This document shows, one piece after another, positions 35,194 to 48,800 of a DNA stretch of 64,000 nt; position 1 is the stretch's first letter; each line of letters opens with the position of its first letter. The stretch lies in contig NC_065876.1 in the NCBI RefSeq assembly GCF_933775445.1, positions 7,254,001-7,318,000 on the forward strand. The letters are read 5' to 3'. Source of the stretch: Argentina anserina (lineage: Eukaryota; Streptophyta; Magnoliopsida; Rosales; Rosaceae). The notes under the pieces are model-generated. The model made no database searches. It had not been told where the DNA came from and worked only from the letters and a program-made list of their open reading frames with translations. Both the position numbers and the translations under genes were made by a program.

Positions 35194-38100
35194 ATGACCG
35201 GAACGACGCTCACACCGCAGGCGGCGAGTAACTTACTCACTCTCAACATCAACGGAGGCGCCACCCCCTCCTCCCCGCTCTCGGCTTCGTTCGTCAACTC
35301 CTTCCGCGTCGCCGCCGTCTACGAGAAGCTTTCGCACTTCGTCCGCAACGGTTTTCAAGGCGATGTCATGGATTTCTTCAACCTCTGCCTCTCTCTTTCC
35401 AGGTAAAAACATTTTCGAGGCTCTCAGCTTCTGAATTTCCCGGCCGGTTTTTTGGTTGATTTTGTTGAATGTGTGGTGTGGAATTGCAGAGGGATTGATT
35501 ATGCTGTTGCCAACAATGAGGTTCCGGCTAAGGCCAGCGATTTGCCTGGTCTGTTGAAACATGTAGGTTTTGCTTCTTGTGGAGTTTTTTTTTATTTTTG
35601 TGTTAGTGGATTAGAATGGATTTGGATTTTTAAGCAGATATGCCAACGGAAAAACAACGATGTTATGCTAGCTGCTGTCATGGTGCTGATGATATCTGTG
35701 AAGGTATTTTTTCTCTTATGGAGTTGGTTTTGTCGAAAAATTTGCGAAAATGTGTGGAGGTTTGGTTTTGTTTTCGGATTGAATGTGTGTGTGTTTCTTT
35801 TTTGTGTTGGTAGAATGCTTGTAGGGCTGGATGGTTTTCGGAGAAGGAGAGTGAAGAGCTGTTTTCTCTGGCTAATGAGGTTTGTTTTTTGAACTTGTTT
35901 CTACTTTTGAAGTTGTATATTTTTTGGTTTATGTAAATGTTGCTGCTGTTTGTCTCTTTGTGATTGTAGATTGGCAGTAGGTTCTGTGGCTCGGGCGACA
36001 TCAAAACTGGACCTAACTGTTCTCTATCTGTTGTTGACAAAGTTATAGAAAGGTGGGTAACTCTTATCAAATTTGTGCAATTACGAATTGAGTGTTTGAT
36101 TACAAATTGGTAGTAACTTTGCATGACAATAGCTTAACTGTATGTCGGCAAGTAAGCAATTTAAATGTAATCCTCTCTACACAGTAGCTTAACTGTGTTC
36201 TTAGTTCCTGGTAATAGTTATAAATCACTCTTCAATTTTCATGTCTGTAGGGTTTTATGATAATCCTGTGTTTTATGAGAGAAACAATAGCTGCTGTTAT
36301 CTTTCTTTAATTTCCATGCCGGTCGTCCTTTATTAATTATAAAAACTATATATTTTTTTAAAAGTGAATTGTGGGTGTGGGTGTCTTTAATGCAGATATT
36401 ATCCAACGTTGAAGATGGGCCTGACCCTTGCCTCTCTGGAGGTTAAGGTAGCCCTTTATTCCTCTTCTGATTTTGAATTTGCTTTCTTCTTTTTACTTTG
36501 ATCTGAATTGTGTCATTGTATATGCTTGAGTGAATTGTAGCCTGGATATGGAACATATGTGCTTGATTTCCATATTTCAAAGGGTACAGCCTATTCTCCT
36601 CATGAAAAAATTGTAAGTTTCTTCTCGACTTGGTTGCAATGTTAGTAGTAGTGTTTATAACTGCTTGTAAGTTGATCACATATTCTTCATTATTCAATGT
36701 TCAACACACTGACATGAAAGAACATATTATCTATATTACTCTAAACAGGTAGACATGATGTTGGTCTAATTAGAATGCAAGGTTTCGGATCCGTTGCTCA
36801 GGTATTAGATTAGATATGGATGTTTCAATGGTGAGACTTGTAAGATGATAACTTCGGTGTCTACATACACACAAGTGTATGATATGGATGACTGACATCC
36901 CAATATCCTGATGTAGCCGCCAAGGAACCCATCCTTACTGAAGGATGTTATGAAAGAATAACAGTACGAGGGGTCATGCGGTTGATTACAGAAATTTAGT
37001 AATTTTAATAGTAACTTGGATCTGTGAGGAAACAAATTTTAATCAGACATAAGATCCTATGCTGTGTACTTTACGTCGAAACATAATTTTATTCTATAAA
37101 GTGGTCAGTAATATGTATATGTCCCCTTCATTCTCGTAGGAGGTTTTCTATCTCGAATAGATGATTACCATTATATCCCATTTGTCCTTTTAAACTTGCA
37201 CCTTAAACTGCTATGATTTTTATACCTAGAACTTGAACTATTATTTGTGGAAGCCGCCATTGATCTTAACCTCTGTATTTTGCTGCAGCGGTTATTTGTC
37301 ACACAAACAGATAATATTGAGACATCTTCTTGTATTATAAGTCCCCAGCAAGTGAAGTATGGCTCCTTTTCCTTACCTTTTACTTTAGCTGGAGCTGCCT
37401 GTCCTTTATTCTGATGAACCGTATTTTTCTATATTTTATCTTCTTTTTGTTTTTCTTTGCAGCTTTCTTCTCAATGGAAAAGGCGTAGACAAAAGGATCA
37501 CTTCTACAATGGTATCTGGGATTCTTCCTCCAGACTTGATATATATGACAGCGTTTGGATTGCGGCGTTGCATTTATCACCATCCTTTCTCTATTTTGTT
37601 CTTTGTCAGGATACTGGATCTCAATTGCCTTCAAATGTGACCGGAATGCTCAAATATGGAACAAATCTTCTTCAAGCTGTGGGCCAGTTCAATGGTAAGC
37701 TCCTGCCTAATTTTAATACTGTAAAAAAAATTATAGTTTGGTTTACTATATTCATTCTGTTCTGACAGTGCTATAAGCATTTTTAGGACACTATATCATA
37801 GTGGTCGCCTTTATGAGCATCGCATCATCAGTTGACTCCCCAGTGCTGAAAGATTATGTTCAGCCCATTGTACCTTCCCCAAATTCAGGTTTTATAAATA
37901 GGACCAAGTAACCACTACATTGATATACATGTTAATACCTGATGTTATGCTTTATGCTAGACTATTTAATTAATGTAACGATCTTTTCATGATTATTAGA
38001 TACTGATATAGTTGAGGGGCCATCAAGAATATCCCTTAATTGTCCCATAAGGTATGTCTTGATATTGGTCATTTGTAGTGTTAATGATAGATACTTTTCA

Positions 38101-41083
38101 CATCTTATTTCAGTTGCCATATTTTTACTTTTCTTGTTACTCTTTAGTTTGGAGGCACATTTCTTGTCCATTTTGATATCATTTTTAGTTTTCTTTATAA
38201 ATTTATGTTGACTGTTTTATTTTTCTTTCATCTGCAAAACAGCTTTACGCGAATCGAAACTCCTGTTAAAGGACATTTGTGCAAACATCTTCAGGTTGGT
38301 GCTCTGTTTTGAGTAAAAATTTATAATAAATATTTATTTTCTCTTGTATATGTAATATGCCTTTGCTTCCAAATCTGTGTTTATCTACAACAAGCTTGTA
38401 GCCAGGTTAAAAATTTTCTTGAGCTCTATGATCTTGCTTGCACGGTCAATTTTAGATGACCTCAGCTTTTTTGGTCTTCTGAAAGTAGAGGAATGCTGGA
38501 TTCTTTTTAAATGGTGATTGCCACTTGCAAATGCTTTAGATAAATTTAGATGAATCAGTACCATGGTGTTTGAATTTTGTTCAGATAAATATTACGAGAC
38601 TAGAGTCACACTTTGATGTTCTGAAGTCTCTGTTTAATTTTTTTTCTTGTGCATTTAGCCTTGAGGAAAACAATGAGTAAAATTCACTCGGTATTTCTGT
38701 CATTCTGGTTTTTAAAAGAACAGGAAATGATAGTTATATTGAGAGAGTTATGGACAAAGACTCTCATGCTCTATGACTTCTCTTCTAATGTTATCACTCT
38801 TGTTCAATTATACCAAATAACCTAGCTTTGGTTATTGTCACACATAGAGCCTAAAGAAAAAGTTATAATTTCCTTGTATTACATTGCAGAGGTTTTTTTT
38901 TTCTTTATTGTAGCTGGAACTTGGAACCTAATTCTGTTCACAAATTTGACATTTGATGGAAGTTATCACGTTTTCTATCCTGTTGATTACATTTTCTTCT
39001 AATTCCATTTTGATTGTTCAATATTTCTTTCTAATTCCATTTTTTTGTTACTACAGTGCTTCGACTTCAGGAACTTCATCACTATGAATATAAGACGACC
39101 AAGGTGGCGCTGCCCCCATTGTGATCAGTCTGTCTGCTATTTGGACATTCGTGTCGATCAAAATATGGTCAAGGTATGTAGCTATTTGTTTGGTTTCCAT
39201 TTTCTTGTCCTTGTCCCCACGCACCCCACCCACCCCCAAAAACAAAACAAAAAAAACCTGAAAAATGTTTGTCCATTTTCTTTCCCAGGTCCTGACAGAG
39301 GTTGGAGAAAATGTTTCGAAAATAAATATATCTGTGGATGGATCATGGAAAGTGTCGGAAAATGATGAAGATGATCTTGATCTGGCAGAAAAAATGAAAG
39401 AAACATTTGAGGAGGAAGCTACTCCAGGTCCTACTGTTATGGATCTTACCAATGATGATAATACTGAGATGGAAACGGCTCCTTCTGGACTTGAAGATGT
39501 GAAACCTTTGAGCAATACAAACACTGCTCAAATAGATCATGACTTTTGGGCCGGGGTTTTCTTGGCTAATAGCATGCCCACTTCCGCTGCACAATTGGCT
39601 AATTGCATGCCTCACTCCAGTCCCAGCTCTTTACAACCTTCTTTGTTGTCTGATGCTGTTAATCTAGCACTTAATCAAGAAGTGGGGAGTCATGGGAACA
39701 CTGATCTTTTGGTGCCAGCAATGCATAATCATATTCCTAGTCCTAACAATCTAAACTCATCACAGACATTACCCAGAGATCTGGGCTCCGGGCTGCCAAT
39801 AGTCAGGAATCCAATAGCAGTTCAGGCCCTTCCGGCTCTGTCGCAGACACTAGGCGTGCAACAAAGATCCAGAACTACTTTTAACAACCCAGCTCCAAAT
39901 AGTGCGTCCCTCACTCCTCAGGCTGACCCCATTTCCCCAGCAAATGTTCTCAATGCAGTATGTAGCGACTTGGAAAGGCAACAACACTTCTCTAGGCCCC
40001 GATTGAATCCAGTTCCAGTGTCAGATGTTGTTTCATCTTCATTGCATTATGGCTCAAGAACAACTCAGGTTGGTGCCTTTTTTTCTCGATGCCAATATCG
40101 TTAAGCACTGATGCACTTGGCCACTCACATATTTGTGAGCGTAAAACCTCTGACCTCAAAATTGTCTCAGAGTAGTTTTGTGAAGTTTGTTGGTCAAAAC
40201 TTTATGTTCTGGTGTGTGCGCAAATTTTTTTATTTCAATGTTTAAAAATGTTTTCCTTTTCGGAATCCTCTTAGTGATGCTAAAATATTTTATTTTACTG
40301 ATCTTACAGAATTTGGTTCCCCAAGATCGGTCCTTTAGTCATGGCCAATCCGCTGTTGGACATCCGGTTCCCAACCAACTACAAAGTGCTAGCAGAGTAT
40401 CACCTGGGTATCAGTTTTACACAAATGCACACCTACAGCAAGCATTGAATTTGCGAACTCCACCAACTGTGAGCCAGTCTTCAAGCTCACATTCCTCAAG
40501 GTCCCATGTGATTCAGGGAAGTTCACAAATTGGAATTGGTCAAACATCAAGTTCTTTAAACAATCAACAGAGTTTCATAGTGGCTGCTCAACGAGCTGCT
40601 CTGGCCAGGCAGTCTTCACCAGTGCCAGCTCAAAACCAAACTCCCAGAACCATGCCATCTTTGTCTGTAAATGCTGGAGGGTTTAGAGGATCACCGGGGG
40701 ATCAGCGTGGAAACACTGGAGGACCTGTCCAAGCAGTTTCAGGGGCTGATAAGGTGGGGAATTCGCCATCTGAACAGAATTGGCGACCATTAGGTCGAAT
40801 GCGTGGAAGTCTCTCTGGTCAGGCTTATAATGCTGCTTTGAGCCAGTTCATAATTCGGCCGACCCAACCAAATGAAAATGCAAGGCCTGCGCCACACCTG
40901 ACCCCTCCCCCACACCTGACCCCTCCCCCACACCTGACCCCTCCCCCACACCTGACCCCTCCTCCACACCTGACCCGGCCCCCACACCTGACCTCTCCAC
41001 CACCTATTCCTTCCCAGCTGCCGACTAGTATGAGCTCTCAGGTTCCACAAACACCACAAACACCTAGTAGTCAGCCTCAGTAG
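35194..41083 (+). CDS. PIAL2: PIAL-type SUMO ligase (SP-RING)
   Basis: PIAL1/PIAL2 of Arabidopsis are SP-RING proteins that extend SUMO chains (E4 activity) and also act in transcriptional silencing. Sixteen exons (35194-35402, 35490-35562, 35638-35703, 35814-35879, 35970-36052, 36396-36447, 36541-36612, 37289-37356, 37463-37511, 37610-37694, 37787-37888, 38000-38051, 38243-38294, 39057-39173, 39289-40068, 40310-41083) give 899 residues with all phases matching. The start is the first ATG after an in-frame TAA. The SP-RING spans about 327-366, with Cys339, His341, Cys344, Cys362 and Cys365 in the expected spacing. A SUMO-interaction-like VMDLT followed by NDD lies at 432-439. The long C-terminal half is Ser/Gln/Pro-rich and disordered-looking, and contains a PPHLT minisatellite. 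The symbol marks the family; whether PIAL1 or PIAL2 is closer is undecided. A hAT element ends 156 bp upstream. Confidence 0.88.
40891..41002 (+). repeat. 15-bp coding minisatellite (PPHLT repeat)
   Basis: About seven units of a CCACACCTGACCCCT-type 15-mer lie in frame within the last PIAL-like exon, at residues about 836-873. They encode PPHLT with minor variants (RPPHLT, SPPP). The length is a multiple of three, so unit gain or loss keeps the frame. Confidence 0.95.
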
Positions 41084-42872
41084 ATTGATCTTGTCTGAGT
41101 GGGTTCATGTGGATATTCTGCACAGGTTGACTTGGAAATATTTAGACTGTTGTATATATTAAAATATAGTTGATCAATTTTGTATTCCGTGGTCAACCGG
41201 GTAAGTCTTTTAGGAACTAGGAGTATGCTCGGTAGTGTCTTAGCTATATTTTGTAGTACAACGTTAAAAATCCCAGTGTTGGTGTTGACTGTTGTAGCTG
41301 TGATATCATCTATATATGGCTATTTATATACATCTAATCTGTTTGAGTTATAATTTTTGACTTCGACAATTATATTTGCTCATCTTCATTTGTTCTACAG
41401 TGAGATCAATTTGTTGCTCCCTTGAGACCATTAATTACTAGGCTGATGACTGATGTGTTTCCCCTCAGGTGATCATCCTGAAGCGGGAAGCCAATTAGGG
41501 ACTCTAATCTAGTTATCTTTGAATTAAGTTATATGGGACAGGCAATTCCAGTTTCTTGCCAGGTGCTGTAGTTTTGTTAGAACCATTTCAAACATTTTTG
41601 GGTACCAAATACATTTACTTCTAAATTTCTCAAATTGAATTATGAAAGAAGCAGTGAACTAATATGATTGGTAGGCTGTACTTTGTAGGCTCTGATTTTA
41701 CTTCAATAAAACTATAGGATAGTAAAAAAATTGAGGGAGAGAAATCGACTTTTAACTCACCGGTCTTTTCTAAAGCGTTTGATTCATTTGAAATAGATAC
41801 TTTACTTTATAATAAAGTTCTACAACCTTTAAAAAAAAAACACACCCGATTTTGATTCATTCACCAAGAAAATGTTCACTTCCTAGACAGAAGAGCCAAA
41901 AACTAAAAATTTAATACAAAAAAAAGGCAGCTGAAATTTGTACTCACAATTTTATAATCCACCCTCAGACTTTTTTTTAAAGTAAATTTAATTTTGTAAC
42001 CCCGGCGGAACCGTCTTTCGAGAGCGTGGAGGCTCAATGGCAAAAATTGACAGAGCAACGCCGCTCAAACGGAAATGTCAAATCCTAAGTGGACCGATGT
42101 GGATTTGACATAGTTCCCCACACTGTCTAATTTGACAGGGCTCACAAAACTGTCAATTTTTTTCTTCTCCTTCTTTTCTTTATGTTAGTGTCTTCTCCCT
42201 CCCTCTGTTCCTTCTTTCCCCAGACCAAATTCATTCATCCCAGACCATAAAGATTCATAGCAGACTTACAGGCGGTCGTTCGATTGATTGTGGAGTTGAA
42301 GCGGCCATTCCGGTGTCCGAAAAGCTTGAATCGGTGAAGTGAGTAGTTATGCAAGATCGTCGGAAATTGGGAAGATCTGGGCTGCTTCTTTTTTTCTTTT
42401 GTGTGATAAGAGGAGATCTCAAATTTACTTAGATATATAAAAAGGGGGAAAAACGAAAATAAGGAAACTGAAGAAGATTAATCGGGAAGAAGTTGTTCAC
42501 GAGGGTGGGTGAGATAATTAAGAAGGTTGAGGGTCATACTAACACTCCAATAACTACAAAAATCTAATTATTTGGGCCCAATAATTTTGAAAAACAATGT
42601 TGTTACAATTTGACCCTATCTCAAATGACATATCCATCGGAAGAGAAGTTTAGTAAAATTGACATTGCCAAGTCAACTGTCTAATTTGAATTTGACACAA
42701 TCTAACCGGAGATGGCCTACATCATAAAAGGTTTACCAAACGACATGTCGCTTTTTATGTGTTTCACACTCGGCTGAAGTCTACAACCACTTCTACTCCG
42801 TCGCAACTGAAACAACCACAACACCCCGCCTCGAATGGTAATGATCCAACTCGCTCCGAGACTCACTGAGTC
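41084..42872. other. Intergenic between the PIAL-like and WDR7-like genes
   Basis: It opens with the 3' UTR of the PIAL-like gene (about 41084-41720). About 42040-42720 carries repeated TTTGACA/TGTCAA motifs and ends AACCGGAGATGGCC, which resembles a MITE right end. A matching left end was not found. The last ~150 bp are the WDR7-like 5' region. Confidence 0.4.
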
Positions 42873-45800
42873 ATGAAGTGCCGATCCGTCGCGTGCGTAT
42901 GGTCCGCCACGCCTCCCTCCCACCGAGTCACCGCCGCCGCGGTGCTCCACCGCCACCCGACGCTCTACACCGGCGGATCCGATGGCTCCCTCATCTGGTG
43001 GAACCTCCACTCCTCCGATTCCACCTCGGTAATCTCACACACACTCTCTCTCAATTTCACACTTCCCTAGCTTAGAATCGCAAACGAGTTTGTATCAATG
43101 AATCGAAATTCTTAATAGGAACTTGTGCCAATCGCTATGCTCTGCGGCCACGCTACTCCGATAGCCGACCTCGCCATCTGTGACCCCCTCGCGGTTTCGG
43201 AGAGTGATAAGAGAGACGCATTCTCCAATGCCGAGCTGGAGTCCAGCTCCGGCGCGTTGATAAGCGCGTGTGTTGACGGCATGCTGTGTGTGTGGAGTAG
43301 AAGCAGCGGACATTGCCGCCGGAGGCGGAGGCTGCCGCCTTGGGTGGGGAGTCCTTCTATGGTGAGGACATTGCCGTCGAATCCTCGGTATGTGTGTGTT
43401 GCTTGCTGTTTTGTTGATAATGTGCATTTGAATGATCATCAGCATTCGGTTGAGTCGAGTGAGGTGTTAGTTGATAGGGAGGCTGCTCATCATAAGAAGC
43501 CGTCGAAATGTACTTTGGTTGTTGTGGATTCGTGTACTCTTAGCATTGTGCAGACTGTTTTTCATGGGAACTTGTCCATTGCGTCGTTGAAGTTTATGGA
43601 TGTAGTGTTGTTGCCTGAGGGTGAGGGGACACATTCTGTAGTTATGGCTGATTCGTTTGGTCGAATGCAGATGGTGTCTTTACCGAAGGAGCCAGTCCTA
43701 GACAAGGAGGGAGGGACTGGTTTAAGTACGAGTACTCAGATGGAGAACACGGTTTGTGCCAAGCCATTAAGTGAGGGAGGGCAGGTAATGTCAACAGCGG
43801 CCTGTGAGAACGTAATTGCCTTTGTGTTGAAGAGTCGCTGTGTATTTAGGCTATTGCCTACTGGTACTATGTTAGGAGAGATTTCGTTTGCGGACAACAA
43901 TTTTGCTGGTGAAGAAAGTAACTCCACCGAGTCACATTTTGTGGGAGGAATCTTTCTCAAAACTGAAAATGCTGCTGGTCTGGAAGCCCAAGAACCCCAT
44001 GAAGTATTTTCAAGAACTTTTGCTGTTTGGAACAACAAAGGTCTTTTATTTGTTTACTTGATATCCTATGTCAGTGACACTTTCAAGTGTGAGCGTCTTT
44101 GTGAGATCCCTGCTTCCTCTTATCCCGTTGATGTGAGACTCTCAGTTAGCTTCATTCAGTTGAGCCATTATATTCTTCGCATAGAATCAGTTTGCTTAAT
44201 TGCCGGAGAACAAATACGGTGGAAGCCCCACATCACGATATGGTCGTCATGTGGGAAACATGATGACCATGGTAACTTGTGCCTGTCATTTAAATTGCAT
44301 GGAGTAGGCCGTTCTTTTGTGGACTGGACTGCAAATTCTATGCCAAGTGATCAAACGGAGGTTATGCAGACCAAGCTAACTTCCTCACACCCTTTTACTT
44401 CAAGCTCTGGAAATTCACAGAGTTCACATGCAGAAATTGACAGTCTTGGGTTAGTAAATAAGAGAGGGGTTGTGTCTTCTTCCATGGTTATCTCGGAAAC
44501 TTTCTTCGTTCCTAATGCTGTTGTGTATGGCTTCTATAGTGGAGAAATAGAGATGGTTCGGTTTGATTTGTTGGAGGGCCTTGCTTCTATTGGTGGAAGT
44601 CCACGTCATAAGCCGAAGTCACACATGTCCAGACAGCTCTTTTTGGGACACACAGGTGCTGTGCTCTGTCTGGCAGCACATAGGATGGTTGGTGATGCCA
44701 AAGGATGGAGTTTCAATCAGGTTTTGGTGTCTGGAAGCATGGATTGCACAGTTCGCATATGGGATCTTGACACGGGAAATCTTATCACAGTAATGCACCA
44801 ACATGTGGGACCAGTTCGCCAAATAATTCTTCCCCCAGATCATACTTACCGTCCTTGGAGTGATTGTTTTCTCTCAGTTGGGGAGGACTCATGTGTAGCA
44901 CTTACGTCTCTTGAGACTTTGCGAGCAGAGAGAATATTTCCTGGGCATCCCAGCTATCCAGCAAAGGTTGTATGGGACAGTGGAAGAGGCTATATTGCAT
45001 GCTTGTGTCGAAACCATTCAGGAACATCTGATACCATTGATATTTTGTACATATGGGATGTAAAGTCAGGTGCTCGAGAGAGGGTCCTTCGAGGGACTGC
45101 GTCTCATTCAATGTTTGACCATTTCTGTCAAGGCATCAGCATGAAATCTATTTCAGGCAGTGCATTGAATGAGAATACCTCTTTTTCCTCACTACTTCTT
45201 CCAGTAACTGAAGATGGGGCTTTTACTCATTCTCATTTGAATAGTTCAGACAAATTGGTCAGTTCATCAAATATGGCACCTGGTAATACTGCTGAGTCCA
45301 ATACTTCCAGACTGAGTAAAGGTGATTCTGAAAAATTATTTCCAGCCCCTCAAATTGCTATTCAGAGCCGCAAGCATCCAATCACATGCTCTTGCCCTTT
45401 CCCTGGGATTGCTGCTCTCAGTTTTGACCTTGCATCATTAGTATTTCCTTATCAGAAGGATGACCTTATTGCAAATAGCTGTGATAAGAAAGAGGATAAT
45501 TATGTCAAGGGACAGGAATCTGAGACACCAAGTCCTCGGCGCATGCCTGTAGATAATGGTTCTAGCGCGCATTCATCCTCAAATGATCCTGTTCAAGAGA
45601 TTGAATGGATTAAAACACTTGAAGAATGTTTACTTCGATTTAGCTTGGGATTCTTACACTTGTGGAATGTAGATTTTGAGCTTGATAACTTGATTATAGC
45701 TGATCTAAAATTGAAGAGACCAGATAACTTTTTCCTTGCTTCTGGCTTTCAAGGTGACAAAGGGTCTTTGACGTTGACATTTCCTAATTTGAATGCTATT

Positions 45801-48800
45801 CTTGAGGTATGTTCAAGGAACTGCACTGATTGTCAAGATATGTTTTCTCATTTAGCTGTTTTTAGATTTTTCTGAGACATTGAACGACATTTCAGCTCTG
45901 GAGAATGCCATCCGAGTTTTCTGCAATCAGGTCACTGACAATGGTGTCTCTTGCCCAACGCATGATTAGCTTGTCTCATGCCAGTTCAAATGCCTGCAGG
46001 TGATCCCCGAAAATATGTTTTTGCAAGTGAAATAGTTTTCTCTAGGTTCCACCTGATATCGTGCGCACCAATTGTATTTATGTTTCTTTCTGTATAATAT
46101 TTTTTATTTCTATTTTATTTTGCAGTGCTTTAGCGGCATTTTATACTAGGAACTTTGCAGAGAAAATTTCAGATATAAAGCCGCCTTTACTTCAGGTTGA
46201 ATCTTGTGCCTATGCTCTGGTTTATTCTTAATTTAAATGCATTTCATTTTTTTATCCTCTTGTTCCTCTTGTGGGCAAAGTAAAGGCAAACTACTTTTGC
46301 TGGAACGTACTCCATCTTTTCTTTTTCTTCAATAGTGGTTCAGAGTAATTGTTTGAGTGATGAAGAAGTAATTACGCATGTCATTTGCTTAACTGGATAA
46401 TCAATCACATAATTCAAAATCTTATGTTGTAGATATTAGGTCTAAAGTATGGGGTAGGTGTAAGTAACATTAGATGGTTAAGTGTAAATATTGCTAGTTG
46501 ACTAGATACATTACCTAAACATATCAGTTAAAAGTGCCCGGCAGTAATGTTTAGTGCCATTTAGTTCTAAGATTCAGTTTTCACTGAGTTTTTCTGCGGA
46601 AAATTTTCTGTTCAACTAGATATAGATTTCCCGATAGCAAGAGTCTTACTTGTTACAACGAAGGCAATCCAGTCAGTTTCTTCAAAAAAAAAAAAAAAAC
46701 ATAAAGCGGTCACAAGTACAATGCTAAACAGACCACATTCTCTTGCACTTCTATTAGAAATTTACGCATGATGCAGCATCAGAGTGGCTGGTTTAACAAG
46801 TTAATATCATGTGATCTTTTATGCATTGCCACTGGTTAAATGCCACATAATGTGGCTTGTATGTGGTCTTCTTAGCTATCTGGCCATAAACAGTTGGTGC
46901 ATGTTTGATGAAGTTTCTTGTGTATTGTTCAACAATTATATCAGAATATCCACTTCCAAATGGAATTGTAGAGATTTATAAAAATGACATTTTAAGCCCA
47001 TCAGAGCTTATGTTGATCATATATTCTTATTTTATTTACAGCTTTTGGTGAGTTTTTGGCAAGACGAAAGTGAACATGTACGTATGGCTGCACGTACTTT
47101 ATTCCACTGTGCTGCCTCTCGAGCAATTCCGCTTCCCCTATGCTGTCAAAAAGCTAATGGCCATTTGAACCTGAGCTCTTTAAATTTTCCTGTAGAGACT
47201 GAGCATGTAAATCCAAACCTAGAAGAAGCATCTACCAACTTATTGTCTTCAAAATCTGAAGAATTGCATATCCTTGCATGGCTGGAATCATTTGAAATGC
47301 AAGACTGGATATCTTGTGTTGGGGGGACAAGCCAAGATGCGATGACATCTCATATTATTGTTGCAGCAGCATTGGCTATCTGGTACCCTAGTCTTGTAAA
47401 GTCATGTCTTGCCAAGCTAGTAGTTCATCCATTAATGAAGCTGGTTATGGCTGTTAATGAGAAATATAGTTCAACTGCAGCAGAGCTCCTTGCTGAAGGT
47501 ATGGAGGGTACATGGAAAGAATGCATCAGTTCTGAAATACCTCGTCTGATTGGAGATATATTTTTCCAAATAGAATGTGTAAGTGGGCCATCTGCCAGTT
47601 CATCTGCACAAAATTTGGCTGTACCAGTTGGCCTTCAAGACACATTGGTTGGTGTTCTTCTTCCAAGTTTAGCTATGGCTGATGTCCCAGGGTTTTTAGC
47701 TGTTATGGAAAGCCAAATATGGTCTACTGCATCTGATTCACCTGTTCATCTCGTATCTCTCATGACTCTCATGAGGGTTGTACGTGGTTCTCCAAGACAC
47801 CTGGCTCAATACCTAGATAAGGTTTGTATTGTCATTTATTAGTGGCAATAATCCATCTCAATTTGAATAGAGAAAAAAAGAAAAGTAAATTGCAATACGT
47901 TATAAAGGCATCATGAAATACACCTAGTTCACACTATTTACCCATCTTGTACCATTGATCACTGGTTTCTCTAAGATGTGTTTATTATGTCAGGTATGGT
48001 TTCTAGTGGGGATTTCTCTTTTTATATGTCTCATATTTTTCCCATCTCTCTATGCCAAACCTTTGTTATTAGCCATTATTCCTTTGTTTTTTTTTGGGTT
48101 AAATACTTGTGACACCCTGTACTTTAGGTGTAATAACAGTTTTGTTCATTCCGTTAGTTGACCGTTAAAAAATTCCGTTAAGCCGTTAAAATGTCTAAAA
48201 TACCCCAAATTCAAATCATATTTTTTTTCTTATGCCTTTTTTATTTTCTCTTTTGGTCTTTCTTTTTGTTTTTCTTGTTTTTAAATTTCATTCATCATAT
48301 GTGCTATCAAATATATATAATTATAATCAACACAAATTATCAAATTAATTGTAAACATCTTATAATCAATTGAATAATGCCTAAAATGACATGTGAGTGC
48401 CAGTACTCAAATCCAATTATAAACTTCATTTATATTATGATGCTCTACAAACATATTTTGATTAATTTCTATAATGCTAAGACAAAAAAGACTTCTACTA
48501 TCATATCCATACTTTGATGCAAAAATAGTTTCAAATTATTTATTTCCAACTTGATGTTAAGCAATTGTCATTAATTCCTCTCTTGTTTACAATTAATTTG
48601 ATAATTTGTGTTGATTACAATTATACATATTTGATAGCACATATGATGAATTAAATTTAAAACCAAGAAAACAAAAAGAGAAAATAAAAAAGGCATGAGA
48701 AAAGAAAGAAAGAAATCTTATTTGAATTGGGGGGTATTCTAGGCATTTTAACGGCTTAACGGATTTTTTTGACGGTCAACTAACGGAATTGACTAAACTG

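Noticed and set aside
40790..41059. Antisense frame opposite the PIAL-like last exon
   Set aside because: It exists only because the 15-bp minisatellite is open on both strands.
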